A stretch of DNA of 64,000 nucleotides from Pseudomonas migulae (GTDB taxonomy: Bacteria > Pseudomonadota > Gammaproteobacteria > Pseudomonadales > Pseudomonadaceae): positions 4,576,501-4,640,500 of the forward strand of contig NZ_JALJWR010000001.1 in assembly GCF_024169315.1 (NCBI RefSeq), read 5' to 3'. Below, one piece after another: positions 48,664-58,798 of the stretch. The first letter of the stretch is position 1; each line of letters starts with the position of its first letter. The notes under the pieces were generated by a model, which did no database searches, was not told where the DNA came from, and worked only from the letters and a program-made list of their open reading frames with translations. A program made the translations under genes and the position numbers.

Positions 48664-49677
48664 TCAGAAGCCTTCGAGCACAATCTTGCCCTTGGACTTG
48701 CCGCTCTCCAGCAACTCGTGCGCACGCCGCAAATTCGCCGCGTTGATGGTCCCGAAGTGCTCGCCCACCGTGGTTTTCAGTGTTCCGGCGTCGATCAGCC
48801 CGGCCACGCGGTTGAGCAGTTTGTGCTGCTCGATCATGTCCGCCGTTTCGTACAGCGAGCGGGTGTACATGAACTCCCAGTGCAGGGACAGGCTCTTGCG
48901 TTTGAGCTTGGTCACGTCCAGCGCTTTCGGATCATCGATCAGCGCGAGCTTGCCTTGTGGCGCCAGGGCCTCGACCAATTGATCGAGATGCTGATCGGTC
49001 TGGGTCAGGCTGGCGACGTGGGTCACCTGGGCAACGCCTGCGCGTTTCAGTTCTTCACTGAGCGGCTGGCTGTGATCGATCACCAGATCGGCGCCCAGCT
49101 CACGCACCCAGCTCTGGGTTTGCGCCCGGGACGCAGTGCCGATAACTTTCAAACCGGTGAGTTGACTGGCCAGTTGCGTCAGGATTGAACCGACACCGCC
49201 GGCCGCCCCGACGATCAGCAAGCTCTGGCCTTCATCGGTGTTGCCTTCGCGAACCTGCAGGCGTTCGAAAAGTAGTTCCCATGCGGTGATGGCGGTCAGC
49301 GGCAGCGCGGCCGCTTCGGCAAAGCCGAGGGTTTTCGGCATATGGCCGACGATCCGCTCGTCCACCACGTGCAGTTCGCTGTTGCCGCCGGCGCGGGCAA
49401 TCGAGCCGGCATAGAACACCTTGTCACCGGCCTTGAACAACGTCACTTCGCTGCCGATGGCCTTGACCACGCCGGCCACGTCCCAGCCCAGCACTTTTGC
49501 CGCGCCGCTTTCCGGCTGGACGTTCTGGCGGACCTTGGTGTCCACCGGGTTGACCGAGATGGCTTTGACTTCCACCAGCAGGTCACGCGGGCCGGCGACC
49601 GGTTCAGGCAGTTCGATGTCTTGCAGGGAATTTTCGTCGCTGATAGGCAATGAGGCGTAGTAGGCAATGGCTTTCAT
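48664..49677 (-). CDS. Quinone-reductase-like MDR-family oxidoreductase
   Basis: This 337-residue medium-chain dehydrogenase/reductase resembles zinc-free quinone oxidoreductases. KAISVNPVDTKVRQ marks the family and the NADPH-binding segment is SLLIVGAAGGVGSILTQLA. No catalytic zinc Cys is present at the usual place. It is followed, upstream on the same strand, by the ABM gene at a gap of about 30 bases, so the two are probably co-transcribed. Confidence 0.93.
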   Translation of the reverse strand: MKAIAYYASLPISDENSLQDIELPEPVAGPRDLLVEVKAISVNPVDTKVRQNVQPESGAAKVLGWDVAGVVKAIGSEVTLFKAGDKVFYAGSIARAGGNSELHVVDERIVGHMPKTLGFAEAAALPLTAITAWELLFERLQVREGNTDEGQSLLIVGAAGGVGSILTQLASQLTGLKVIGTASRAQTQSWVRELGADLVIDHSQPLSEELKRAGVAQVTHVASLTQTDQHLDQLVEALAPQGKLALIDDPKALDVTKLKRKSLSLHWEFMYTRSLYETADMIEQHKLLNRVAGLIDAGTLKTTVGEHFGTINAANLRRAHELLESGKSKGKIVLEGF

Positions 49678-49707
49678 GGGGGATTCCGGAAGTAATAGAG
49701 GAAGGGA

Positions 49708-50001
49708 TCAAGCCACGGAACGCAGGCGCTTGAGATCGAAGTGTTCGATCAGGTCGCCGGCCCGGGCGCGAAAGTTCTGGATGTGCGCGCTGGCGTCATG
49801 GGCTTGCAGCGCTTCGTCGCTGCTCCATTGTTCGATCATGTAGAAGGCCAGCGGATTGGCCAGGTCCTGATGCAGGTCGTATTGACCGCAACCGGCTTCG
49901 GCGCGGGTCGGCTCCAGCAGTGCACGCAGGTGTTGTTCGAGCGCGTCCTGCTGGCCGGCTTTGGCGATCAGGGTGGCAATGGCGGTGAAAGGCTGGGACA
50001 T
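49708..50001 (-). CDS. ABM-domain (YgiN-like) monooxygenase
   Basis: This 97-residue protein has the antibiotic-biosynthesis-monooxygenase fold. MSQPFTAIATLIAKAGQQDA begins the first strand, followed by GCGQYDLHQDLANP and YMIEQWSSDEALQAHDASAH. YgiN-type members act with quinones. CGGAG precedes the start. It pairs with the quinone-reductase-like gene next to it, which hints at a shared redox role. Confidence 0.9.
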   Translation of the reverse strand: MSQPFTAIATLIAKAGQQDALEQHLRALLEPTRAEAGCGQYDLHQDLANPLAFYMIEQWSSDEALQAHDASAHIQNFRARAGDLIEHFDLKRLRSVA

Positions 50002-50119
50002 GTTCGACTCCGGAAGCGGGATGATTTCGATGGGACAGATAATTGGCTATTTCTCTGCAAGATAAAACCCGCTAAAAGAGCAGTCTCTTTCAATATTTTT
50101 TTGATAATCGAGGCTGAAA

Positions 50120-51049
50120 ATGCTGCGTTTCGATGACTTGCAGTTGTTCGTCCGGGCGGCGGACCTGGGGAGCCTGTCGGCGGCGGCGCGGGGGATGGAC
50201 ATGTCGGCGGCGGTGGCCAGCGCGGCGTTGAAGCGCATCGAACAGCAACTCGGTGCCCGGTTGCTCGCCCGTTCCACGCGCAGCCTGCGCCTGACCGCCG
50301 AGGGCGAAGGCTTTCTCGAGTACGCCCGGGCCGCGCTGAGCAACCTCGACGAGGGCCGTCGATTATTGGCCAGCGGTCAGGACCAGGTCAGTGGGGTGTT
50401 GCAACTGTCGGCGCCATCGGATTTCGGTCGCAACCTGCTGCTGCCCTGGCTGGACGAGTTCCAGCGTGAACATCCGAAACTCACGGTGCGCCTGCTGTTG
50501 GGCGACCGCATCGCCGACCTGTTCCGCCAACCGGTGGACATTGCCCTGCGCTACGGTGAGCCGGAAGACTCGAGCCTGGTCGCGCTGCCCATCGCCCCGC
50601 ACAACCGCCGCATGCTGTGTGCCGCCCCGAGCTATCTGGCCCGGCATGGCGAGCCACGGCAACTGGAGCAACTGGCGCAGCACAATTGCCTGCTGTTCAT
50701 GCTCGGCAGCCGGGTTCACGACCACTGGAGTTTTCACGACGGCAAACGCGAAGTCAGCCTGACCGTCAGCGGAGATCGCTTCAGTGACGATGCCGATGTG
50801 GTGCGTTTGTGGGCCGTGGCGGGCTTCGGGATCGCCTACAAATCCTGGCTCGATGTTGCCGCCGATGTGTTGGCCGGTCGCTTGAAAGTGCTGATGCCGG
50901 AGCTGCTCTGTGAGCGCGCACCGCTGAATTTGCTGTGCGCCCATCGCGCACAATTGAGTAAGCCGGTGAACCTTTTGCGGGAAATGCTTGCCAGCCGATG
51001 TACTCATATAAGCAGCCAATTTCCCGTCTTGGCGGGTGTCGATCATTAG
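50120..51049 (+). CDS. LysR-family transcriptional regulator
   Basis: This 309-residue regulator has an N-terminal helix-turn-helix (FVRAADLGSLSAAARGMDMS) and a C-terminal effector-binding domain. It is divergent from the ABM-reductase pair, with 118 bases between starts, so it is the likely regulator of those two genes and of itself. The effector is unknown. Confidence 0.94.
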   Translation: MLRFDDLQLFVRAADLGSLSAAARGMDMSAAVASAALKRIEQQLGARLLARSTRSLRLTAEGEGFLEYARAALSNLDEGRRLLASGQDQVSGVLQLSAPSDFGRNLLLPWLDEFQREHPKLTVRLLLGDRIADLFRQPVDIALRYGEPEDSSLVALPIAPHNRRMLCAAPSYLARHGEPRQLEQLAQHNCLLFMLGSRVHDHWSFHDGKREVSLTVSGDRFSDDADVVRLWAVAGFGIAYKSWLDVAADVLAGRLKVLMPELLCERAPLNLLCAHRAQLSKPVNLLREMLASRCTHISSQFPVLAGVDH

Positions 51050-51365
51050 TCGCAGGCAAATAGCGAAATTTCCCTCAGGATCAATCACCACCAATGGTTT
51101 CCGGGGGGCAGGAACCGAGGGTCAACGCGCTTATACTAGCGCTCGCCTCATGTACGCACCGTCGACCTCGCCATGGCGAGTCCGCGTTCGAGTCGGTCAG
51201 GCTCCACCGTCAATCCAAGGCCTTTGCAATGTCCTCGAAGCAATGGCTTGTGTGAGTGGATGGCTTTGCCCGGTTTATGGCGGTTACCACGTCTTGGCCG
51301 ACGACACATTACTGGTCAAGATGTCTCCGAGCAGTAGACGAAACGATTCAACAGGGAGTGAATAC
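51050..51365. other. Upstream region of the ArsR-type gene
   Basis: These 316 bases hold no credible gene. A TATACT lies at 51132 with no clear -35, and the perfect 14-base palindrome CTCGCCATGGCGAG at 51167-51180 is a possible operator. The longer ORF reading through here has a composition unlike coding sequence of the area. Confidence 0.5.
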
Positions 51366-52100
51366 ATGGAAGATGCACCTTGCATCAGCCAGATAGCCAC
51401 GTTGCTGGCTGACCCAAAGCGCAGCGCAATGATGTGGGCCTTGATGGACGGCGCTGCGCGGCAGACCGAAGAGCTGGCATTGCTGGCCCGCCTGTCGCCG
51501 TCTTCGGCCAGTGCACATCTGGGGCGTTTGTCCGCCGGAGGTCTGTTGAAAGTCGAAACCCGCGGCCGCAAGCGATTCTTCCGGCTGGCCGCTCCCGAAG
51601 TCGGTGCCGCGATAGAAGCGCTTGCCAGTGCGACGATCGCCAGCACACCCCGGGACATTCCCGATATTTTCAAACGCACCCCCGCCATCCCCAAACGTCA
51701 GGCCGCGCCCTCGTCCTTGTTGCGCGCCCGGCTCTGCGACGATCATTTAGGCGGCACGCTGGCCGCCGACCTGTACCAGCGCTTGCTGGATGCAGGCTGG
51801 ATCGAACAGTTCGATCATCGGGTGTCGATCACGCACAAGGGCGCAACGCAACTGGCGACACGCGGCGTTTTCGTCCAGGCGCTGGCGCAGAGCACCAACC
51901 GAGCCGCCTGTGCCTGTCCTGACTGGAGCGAAAGACGTCCGCACATGGGCGGTTCACTGGGGGCGGCGTTGCTGCAATTGTTCATGCAGTCCGGATGGCT
52001 GAGCTTGCCGAACGATTCGCGAGCCTTGCATGTCACTGCGACGGGGCAGCGTGAAATCCACCGTTTTGCCAAGGAAACCGAGCTGGAAATGGCGTTGTAG
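51366..52100 (+). CDS. ArsR-family winged-helix regulator
   Basis: This 244-residue protein has an N-terminal ArsR-type DNA-binding domain (CISQIATLLADPKRSAMMWA, then LARLSPSSASAHLGRL). A long C-terminal extension holds CACPDWSERRPH, which has Cys and His residues that could bind metal or haem. The start at 51366 has AGGGAG upstream. It may control the MFS gene 125 bases later, though no shared operator is visible. Confidence 0.9.
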   Translation: MEDAPCISQIATLLADPKRSAMMWALMDGAARQTEELALLARLSPSSASAHLGRLSAGGLLKVETRGRKRFFRLAAPEVGAAIEALASATIASTPRDIPDIFKRTPAIPKRQAAPSSLLRARLCDDHLGGTLAADLYQRLLDAGWIEQFDHRVSITHKGATQLATRGVFVQALAQSTNRAACACPDWSERRPHMGGSLGAALLQLFMQSGWLSLPNDSRALHVTATGQREIHRFAKETELEMAL

Positions 52101-52225
52101 AGGCATCGTGATCGACGTCCGGGGTTTCGGGCGTCGTTCAGAGCTGTGGCCGGGTCGTATCCAGCAATAACCCCCGGCAGCCATCGCGCACACTCGACCA
52201 GGGACTTTCGGACGGGGGATGTGGC

Positions 52226-53608
52226 ATGGAAACACGAGGCTTCAGCGCGGCAGAACGTTTGGAACGGCTGCCCATCAGCGGTTATCACCGGATCATTTTC
52301 ATCATCATCGCCCTGGCGTTTTTCTTCGACTCCATGGACCTGGCGATGATGACTTTCCTGCTCGGCTCGATCAAAACCGAGTTCGGCCTCAGCACGGCGC
52401 AGGCCGGGTTGCTCGCCAGTTCGAGTTTCTTCGGCATGGTTGTGGGCGCGTCATTGTCCGGCATGCTCGCGGACCGTTTCGGCCGCAAACCGGTGTTCCA
52501 GTGGAGCATTGTGTTGTGGGGCATCGCCAGTTACCTGTGCTCTACGGCGCAGAATGTCGAGACGCTGACGCTCTTCCGTATCCTCTTGGGAATTGGCATG
52601 GGCATGGAGTTTCCCATCGCCCAGTCGATGCTTTCGGAATTGATACCGGCGAAAAGGCGTGGGCGTTACATCGCGTTGATGGATGGTTTCTGGCCCCTGG
52701 GATTTGTCGCGGCCGGGGTGCTGTCGTATTTCCTGTTGCCGGTGATCGGCTGGCGGGACATTTTCCTGGTGTTGGCGGTGCCGGCGGTGTTTGTCCTGGC
52801 GATTCGTTTTTTCATTCCCGAGTCACCGCGCTGGCTGGAACAGGCCGGGCGTGATGAGGCGGCGGACAAGGTCTTGCTGGGTATCGAAGCGCGGGTCCGG
52901 ACATCCCTGGGGCGTGCGGATTTGCCGGAACCGATCCGCTTGCCGCGTGTGGCAAGCACGCCGGGCAACTTTTTCTCGGCCTTGCAGCAGATCTGGTCGC
53001 CGCTGTATCGCCAGCGCACGATGATGATCTGGAGCGTCTGGTTCTTTGCCTTGCTGGGCTTCTACGGGTTGACGTCGTGGCTCAGCGCGTTGCTGCAGCA
53101 GTCTGGTTTCGCCGTGACCCAGTCGATGTATTACACCGTGCTGATTTCCCTCGGTGGGATTCCCGGTTTCCTCATGGCCGCTTGGCTTGTAGAGCGCTGG
53201 GGACGTAAGCCGGTGTGCGTGGTGACGTTGCTCGGCGGCGGGGTGATGGCGTTTCTTTACGGTCAGAGCGCGGTGTTTGGCGGCAATGTCGGCTTGCTGA
53301 TCACGTCGGGGCTGTTGATGCAGTTTTTCCTGTTCGGCATGTGGGCGGTGCTCTACACCTACACACCTGAGTTGTACCCGACGTCGGCGCGGGCCACGGG
53401 GTCCGGTTTTGCATCGGCGATTGGCCGCGTGGGTTCGCTGCTTGGGCCATTGGTGACCGGGCTGGTGTTCCCTATGACCGGGCAGGGCGGCGTGTTCGCG
53501 CTGGGGGCAATGTGTTTTGCGATTGCGGCGGGGGTGGTGTGGGTGTTCGGGATGGAAACGCGGGGCAAGACGCTGGAGGAGTTGAGTGAATCTTCTGTAA
53601 TCGGCTGA
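52226..53608 (+). CDS. MFS transporter (metabolite:proton symporter type)
   Basis: This 460-residue, twelve-helix protein opens with GYHRIIFIIIALAFFFDSMD, then LADRFGRKPVFQWS and the MFS signature RILLGIGMGMEFPIAQSML. The loop segment PESPRWL and C-terminal METRGKTLEEL place it in the sugar/metabolite symporter branch (NiaP-like). The substrate is not identifiable. It follows the ArsR-type gene in the same orientation. Confidence 0.92.
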   Translation: METRGFSAAERLERLPISGYHRIIFIIIALAFFFDSMDLAMMTFLLGSIKTEFGLSTAQAGLLASSSFFGMVVGASLSGMLADRFGRKPVFQWSIVLWGIASYLCSTAQNVETLTLFRILLGIGMGMEFPIAQSMLSELIPAKRRGRYIALMDGFWPLGFVAAGVLSYFLLPVIGWRDIFLVLAVPAVFVLAIRFFIPESPRWLEQAGRDEAADKVLLGIEARVRTSLGRADLPEPIRLPRVASTPGNFFSALQQIWSPLYRQRTMMIWSVWFFALLGFYGLTSWLSALLQQSGFAVTQSMYYTVLISLGGIPGFLMAAWLVERWGRKPVCVVTLLGGGVMAFLYGQSAVFGGNVGLLITSGLLMQFFLFGMWAVLYTYTPELYPTSARATGSGFASAIGRVGSLLGPLVTGLVFPMTGQGGVFALGAMCFAIAAGVVWVFGMETRGKTLEELSESSVIG

Positions 53609-53616
53609 ACGCACAA

Positions 53617-53710
53617 CCTGTGGGAGCGGGCTTGCCCGCGATCGCGGTGAATCAGAGGCCAACGATGTTGACTGGCACTCCGTCATCGCGAGCAAGCCCG
53701 CTCCCACAGG
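53617..53710. repeat. REPIN between the MFS and deaminase genes
   Basis: CCTGTGGGAGCGGGCTTGCC and inverse GCAAGCCCGCTCCCACAGG. It lies between the convergent 3' ends of the two genes. Confidence 0.92.
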
Positions 53711-53726
53711 GGTTATGCGGTGAGGC

Positions 53727-54788
<1,062 letters not shown>

Positions 54789-54872
54789 CTAAGGTGTAAC
54801 GAAACGTTAGCGCCGCTCAGCAGTCAGTAGTTCATTACGCTGACCCCGCTCCATTCGGCAAAAAGGCCCGCA

Positions 54873-55961
54873 ATGCTCACACTCCTCAAGCAAGAAAAGT
54901 TTCTGCTGCTGGCCCTGATCGCTGCCTTCATCGCTTACCCGATGGAGCACTGGATGCTGCACAGCGGCCAACCCATCGCCCTGACCGCCGGCCTCGTGCT
55001 GATCGCCTTCATCGTCGCTGCGTCCATGCGCGTCGCCCATCATGCGGAGCTGCTGGCGGAGAAAGTCGGCGATCCCTACGGCACGATGATCCTGACCCTG
55101 GCAGCGGTACTGGTAGAAGTGGTGATCCTGGCGATCATGATGAGCAACGAAGCGTCGCCGACGCTGGTGCGTGACACGATTTACTCCGCGGTCATGCTCG
55201 ACATCAACGGCATCCTCGGCCTCGCGGCGTTGATGGGCGGGATCAAGCATGGCGAACAGTCCTACAACGATGACTCGGCGCGCAGCTACAGCGTGATGAT
55301 CCTCACCGCCATGGGCGTTTCCATGGTGGTGCCGGAGTTTATTCCCGAGGCAAACTGGAAGCTGTATTCCGCGTTCACCATTGGAGCGATGGTCGTGCTT
55401 TACACCCTGTTCCTGCGCATGCAGGTCGGGCCGCACAGTTATTTTTTCAGCTACAGCTACCCGGAAAAACGCCGCAAAAAAGTCCCGGAGGAACAAACTG
55501 AACCGGTCAACCTTGCGTTGAGTATCGGGACGTTGGTGTTTGGTGTGGTGGTCATCGGCGCATTGGCCGAGGTGATGTCCAAGACCCTCGATCTGGGCCT
55601 GGAAGGGACGGGCGCACCGCCGGTCATCACGGCGATTCTGGTGGCGGGGATTTCCGCGGCGCCAGAGATTCTGACGGCATTGCGCGCGGCGCTGGCCAAT
55701 CGCATGCAGTCGGTGGTCAACATTGCGATGGGCGCATCGCTGTCGACGGTGATCCTGACGGTGCCGGTGATGGAAGCGATGGCGCTCTACACCGGTCAAC
55801 CGTTTCAGATGGCGATGACGCCGGTGCAGACAGTGATGATCTTCCTCACCCTGATCGTCAGCGCGATCAATCTCAACGATGGCGAAACCAATGCCATCGA
55901 AGGGATGACCCACTTTGTGCTGTTTGCGACGTTCATCATGTTGTCGTTGCTAGGGCTTTAA
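54873..55961 (+). CDS. chaA: Calcium/cation:proton antiporter ChaA
   Basis: This 362-residue, eleven- to twelve-helix antiporter of the CaCA superfamily has two alpha-repeats (LAAVLVEVVILAIMMS, and GISAAPEILTALRAALANRM) and the family segment NGILGLAALMGGIKHGEQ. In E. coli it exports Na+, K+ and Ca2+. It is a single-gene unit divergent from add. Confidence 0.95.
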   Translation: MLTLLKQEKFLLLALIAAFIAYPMEHWMLHSGQPIALTAGLVLIAFIVAASMRVAHHAELLAEKVGDPYGTMILTLAAVLVEVVILAIMMSNEASPTLVRDTIYSAVMLDINGILGLAALMGGIKHGEQSYNDDSARSYSVMILTAMGVSMVVPEFIPEANWKLYSAFTIGAMVVLYTLFLRMQVGPHSYFFSYSYPEKRRKKVPEEQTEPVNLALSIGTLVFGVVVIGALAEVMSKTLDLGLEGTGAPPVITAILVAGISAAPEILTALRAALANRMQSVVNIAMGASLSTVILTVPVMEAMALYTGQPFQMAMTPVQTVMIFLTLIVSAINLNDGETNAIEGMTHFVLFATFIMLSLLGL

Positions 55962-55965
55962 AAGT

Positions 55966-56030
55966 TTCGCGGGCAAGCCTCGCTCCTACAGATTTCGCAT
56001 GAACCTTGTGGGAGCGAGGGTTGCCCGCGA
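55966..56030. repeat. Compact mixed REPIN
   Basis: TTCGCGGGCAAGCCTCGCTC and the inverse arm GTGGGAGCGAGGGTTGCCCG differ in the start base pattern (one arm GTAGGAG type, the other GTGGGAG type). Total length 65 bases. Confidence 0.85.
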
Positions 56031-56040
56031 TGGCGTCAGA

Positions 56041-57399
56041 TCAGACGCCCGCAATCAACTGCCGAGCCGCCTGGCTGTGATCCGCAATCAACCCCTTGAG
56101 ATCCAGCCCCTCAACCTGCCCGTCAATCACTCGCCACTTGCCACCGACCATGACGCGATCCGCCCGGTCCGCACCGCACAGCAGCAGCGCCGACACCGGA
56201 TCATGACTGCCGGAGAAGCGCAGCTCATCCAGCTTGAACAACGCCAGGTCCGCCTGCTTGCCCACCGCCATCTCACCAATATCGGTACGCCCGAGCAAAC
56301 TCGCCGAGCCCTTGGTCGCCCAACCCAGGACCAATTCCGGGGTGATCTTCTCGGCGCCATAACGCAACCGCTGAATGTAAAGCGCCTGGCGGGTTTCGAG
56401 CATCATGTTCGACGCATCGTTGGACGCCGAACCGTCCACACCCAGCCCCAGCAACGCGCCTGCGGCGGTCAGGTCGAGTGTCGGGCAAATGCCGGAGGCC
56501 AGACGCATGTTCGAGCTCGGGCAATGGCAAATGCCAGTGCCGGCCGCGCCGAGGCGGGCGATTTCGTCCGGGTTGAAGTGGATGCCATGCGCGAGCCAGG
56601 TGCGCGGGCCGAGCCAGCCGACGCTGTCCAGGTAATCCACGGTTCGCAGGCCGAAGCGCTGCAGGCAGAAGTCTTCTTCGTCGAGGGTCTCGGCCAGGTG
56701 CGTGTGCAGGCGCACATCGAGTTTGTTCGCCAGTTCGGCACTGGCGGACATGATTTCCGGGGTCACCGAGAACGGCGAGCACGGCGCCAGGGCGATCTGG
56801 ATCTGCGCGCCATCGCCGCGCTCGTGGTATTCGGCGATCAGGCGCTGACTGTCGTCGAGAATCACTTCGCCCTCCTGCACCGTCTGCTGCGGTGGCAGGC
56901 CGCCGTCCTTTTCACCGAGGCTCATGGAACCGCGCGTGAGCATGGCGCGCATGCCCAGTTCGCGGACGCTTTCGACTTGCACGTCGATCGCATTTTCCAG
57001 GCCTTCGGGAAACAGGTAATGGTGATCGGCCGCGGTGGTGCAACCGGACAGCAGCAACTCAGCCAATGCGACTTTCGTGGCGAGGGCGAGTTTCTCCGGG
57101 GTGAGCCGTGCCCAGACCGGGTACAGGGTTTTCAGCCACGGGAACAACGGCTGATTGACCACCGGTGCCCAGGCACGGGTCAGGGTTTGATAGAAGTGGT
57201 GATGGGTGTTGATCAGCCCCGGCAGGATCACATGCTCGCGGGCATCGAAGACTTGTCCACAGGGCGCGGAAGGTTGCTGGCCGGCGGCGAGCACTTCAAC
57301 GATCACACCGTCTTGCACAACCAGGCCGCCACGGGCATCGAGGCCATTGGCAGTGAAGATCGCGAGGGGATTTTTTAACCAGGTACGGGTCGCAGGCAT
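56041..57399 (-). CDS. 8-oxoguanine deaminase-like amidohydrolase
   Basis: This 452-residue amidohydrolase resembles PA0142, an enzyme shown to deaminate 8-oxoguanine. The metal site NTHHHFYQTLTRAW carries an HxH, with HLAE near residue 235, HGIHFNPDE and a later Asp (GVDGSASNDASN). Its function is scavenging oxidised purine. The deaminase gene add lies 1.4 kb away across chaA, so the two are not in one operon. The ATG at 57399 has AGGAG 7-8 bases upstream. Confidence 0.92.
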   Translation of the reverse strand: MPATRTWLKNPLAIFTANGLDARGGLVVQDGVIVEVLAAGQQPSAPCGQVFDAREHVILPGLINTHHHFYQTLTRAWAPVVNQPLFPWLKTLYPVWARLTPEKLALATKVALAELLLSGCTTAADHHYLFPEGLENAIDVQVESVRELGMRAMLTRGSMSLGEKDGGLPPQQTVQEGEVILDDSQRLIAEYHERGDGAQIQIALAPCSPFSVTPEIMSASAELANKLDVRLHTHLAETLDEEDFCLQRFGLRTVDYLDSVGWLGPRTWLAHGIHFNPDEIARLGAAGTGICHCPSSNMRLASGICPTLDLTAAGALLGLGVDGSASNDASNMMLETRQALYIQRLRYGAEKITPELVLGWATKGSASLLGRTDIGEMAVGKQADLALFKLDELRFSGSHDPVSALLLCGADRADRVMVGGKWRVIDGQVEGLDLKGLIADHSQAARQLIAGV

Positions 57400-57548
57400 G
57401 TTGGCCGGCTCCTCTGAAAGTGGGGTTCAGGTTAGCCAGCTCAGTGATTACCCTGTCTGCTGATCCAGGGTCGCCGCGAGGGACGAGGTGCGGAGTTTCA
57501 AACAAAACCACGTTGTGGGCAAGCCCGGCCCGACAGGACGATAAAAAT

Positions 57549-57640
57549 CCTGTGGGAGCCGGGCTTGTCCGCGATGCAGGCACCTCGGTCTTTCAGGTCT
57601 TCCGAGGTGACGCCATCGCAGGCAAGCCAGCTCCCACAGG
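57549..57640. repeat. REPIN of the GTGGGAG type
   Basis: CCTGTGGGAGCCGGGCTTGT and inverse GCAAGCCAGCTCCCACAGG; the arms differ at two to three bases. It lies between the amidohydrolase and the SDR gene. A further partial arm (GTGGGCAAGCCCGGC) lies near 57513. Confidence 0.85.
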
Positions 57641-57652
57641 GGACGGTGGTGA

Positions 57653-58339
57653 TTACCAGGGAATGGTCTCACCCTTGTAATTCACAAAGTGATGCCCGCC
57701 CTTGCCGACATACGCATTCACCTGATCCACCAGCCCACGCGTACTGGTTTCCACATCGATATCAGCACCTTCACCGCCCATGTCGGTCTTCACCCAACCC
57801 GGATGCAGCGACAGCACGGTCAGTTTCTGGTCGCCCAATTGCGTCACGAAACTGTTGGTCATCGAGTTCAGTGCCGCCTTGCTCGCCTTGTACAACGCCA
57901 GCTCCGGCGCGTCCGGCATGGTCACGCTGCCGAGCACCGAACTCATGAATGCCAGCACGCCCGTCTCCGGACGAATCTGCCCGGCGAATCGTTGCGCCAG
58001 ATTGATCGGCGCCACGGCATTGGTGAAAAACAACTGACCGACTTCGGCCAGCGTCGCGCCGCCCGGTGTCTGCACTTCCGGCCCCTTGACCCCGGCATTC
58101 ACGAACAACAGATCAAACACTTCACCCTTCAGTTGCTGACTCAGCGCGATGACCGCCTGCTGATCATCCATGTCGAGTTTTTCGATCCGCACCTTGCCCA
58201 ATGCCTGCAAGGCGTCGGCATTCTGCGGGTTGCGCACGGTGGCGGTGACTTGCCAGCCGTCGGCCAGCAAGGTCTTCACCAGACCGAGGCCCAGGCCCCG
58301 GGAGGCGCCGATGATGAGTGCGGTTTTTGCCTTGGACAT
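57653..58339 (-). CDS. Short-chain dehydrogenase/reductase
   Basis: This 228-residue SDR has the NAD(P) motif IIGASRGLGLGLVKTLL, NAG (FVNAGVKG), the Ser in FMSSVLGSVT and the catalytic YKASKAA. The substrate is unknown. It is the gene downstream of the MerR regulator on the same strand, with a 25-base gap, and probably lies in one operon with it. Confidence 0.94.
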   Translation of the reverse strand: MSKAKTALIIGASRGLGLGLVKTLLADGWQVTATVRNPQNADALQALGKVRIEKLDMDDQQAVIALSQQLKGEVFDLLFVNAGVKGPEVQTPGGATLAEVGQLFFTNAVAPINLAQRFAGQIRPETGVLAFMSSVLGSVTMPDAPELALYKASKAALNSMTNSFVTQLGDQKLTVLSLHPGWVKTDMGGEGADIDVETSTRGLVDQVNAYVGKGGHHFVNYKGETIPW

Positions 58340-58364
58340 GAGTGGCTTCCTTGATAAATGAGAA

Positions 58365-58715
58365 TCACGGATTCAATGGACAACGTTGACCAAGACGTTG
58401 CTGCAACTCGTGTCGCAGCGCGCCCAGTTCATCCATTCGGGTTTCGATCAGTTTGAGTTTGTCTTGCAGCAGTTGCGTGACGGCGCTGTCCGGATCGGGT
58501 GACTGCCACAACGCGGCGACGCTGTTGCCGATTTCGCCAAGGGTAAAGCCCAGCCGTTGAGCGGTTTTGATGTAGAGCACCAGTTGCACCACGTCCGGCG
58601 GATAGTCGCGATAACCGTTGGCACTGCGTTGCGCAGCGATCAATCCGCGTTGCTCGTAGAAACGCAGCGTGTCACGGCTGACGGCGCTGGCCTGGGCTAA
58701 TTCACCGATGCGCAT
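58365..58715 (-). CDS. MerR-family regulator (AdhR/NmlR type)
   Basis: This 116-residue MerR-type regulator starts MRIGELAQASAVSRDTLRFY and has a short C-terminal part with a single Cys near the end (QRCPLNP). It lacks the two metal-binding Cys of the CueR type, which fits the redox/aldehyde-sensing AdhR/NmlR group. It controls from the dyad at 58741-58758 and precedes an SDR gene, the usual partner of that group. Confidence 0.92.
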   Translation of the reverse strand: MRIGELAQASAVSRDTLRFYEQRGLIAAQRSANGYRDYPPDVVQLVLYIKTAQRLGFTLGEIGNSVAALWQSPDPDSAVTQLLQDKLKLIETRMDELGALRHELQQRLGQRCPLNP

Positions 58716-58735
58716 CTTGATGTCTCGAGAGGGGC

Positions 58736-58767
58736 TTGACCCTGGAGCATACTCCAGGCTTTAGCCT
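58736..58767 (+). promoter_or_regulatory. MerR-type promoter dyad
   Basis: TTGACC is followed after 19 bases by TTAGCC (or TAGCCT after 20), and the spacer holds CCTGGAG-N4-CTCCAGG. This stretched promoter with a central palindrome is the AdhR/NmlR form. As drawn it fires toward the membrane-protein gene at 58799; the palindrome could equally govern a minus-strand promoter for the MerR gene. Confidence 0.85.
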
Positions 58768-58798
58768 TGTTGCTCCCTGAATTTATGGAGCAAGGCTG

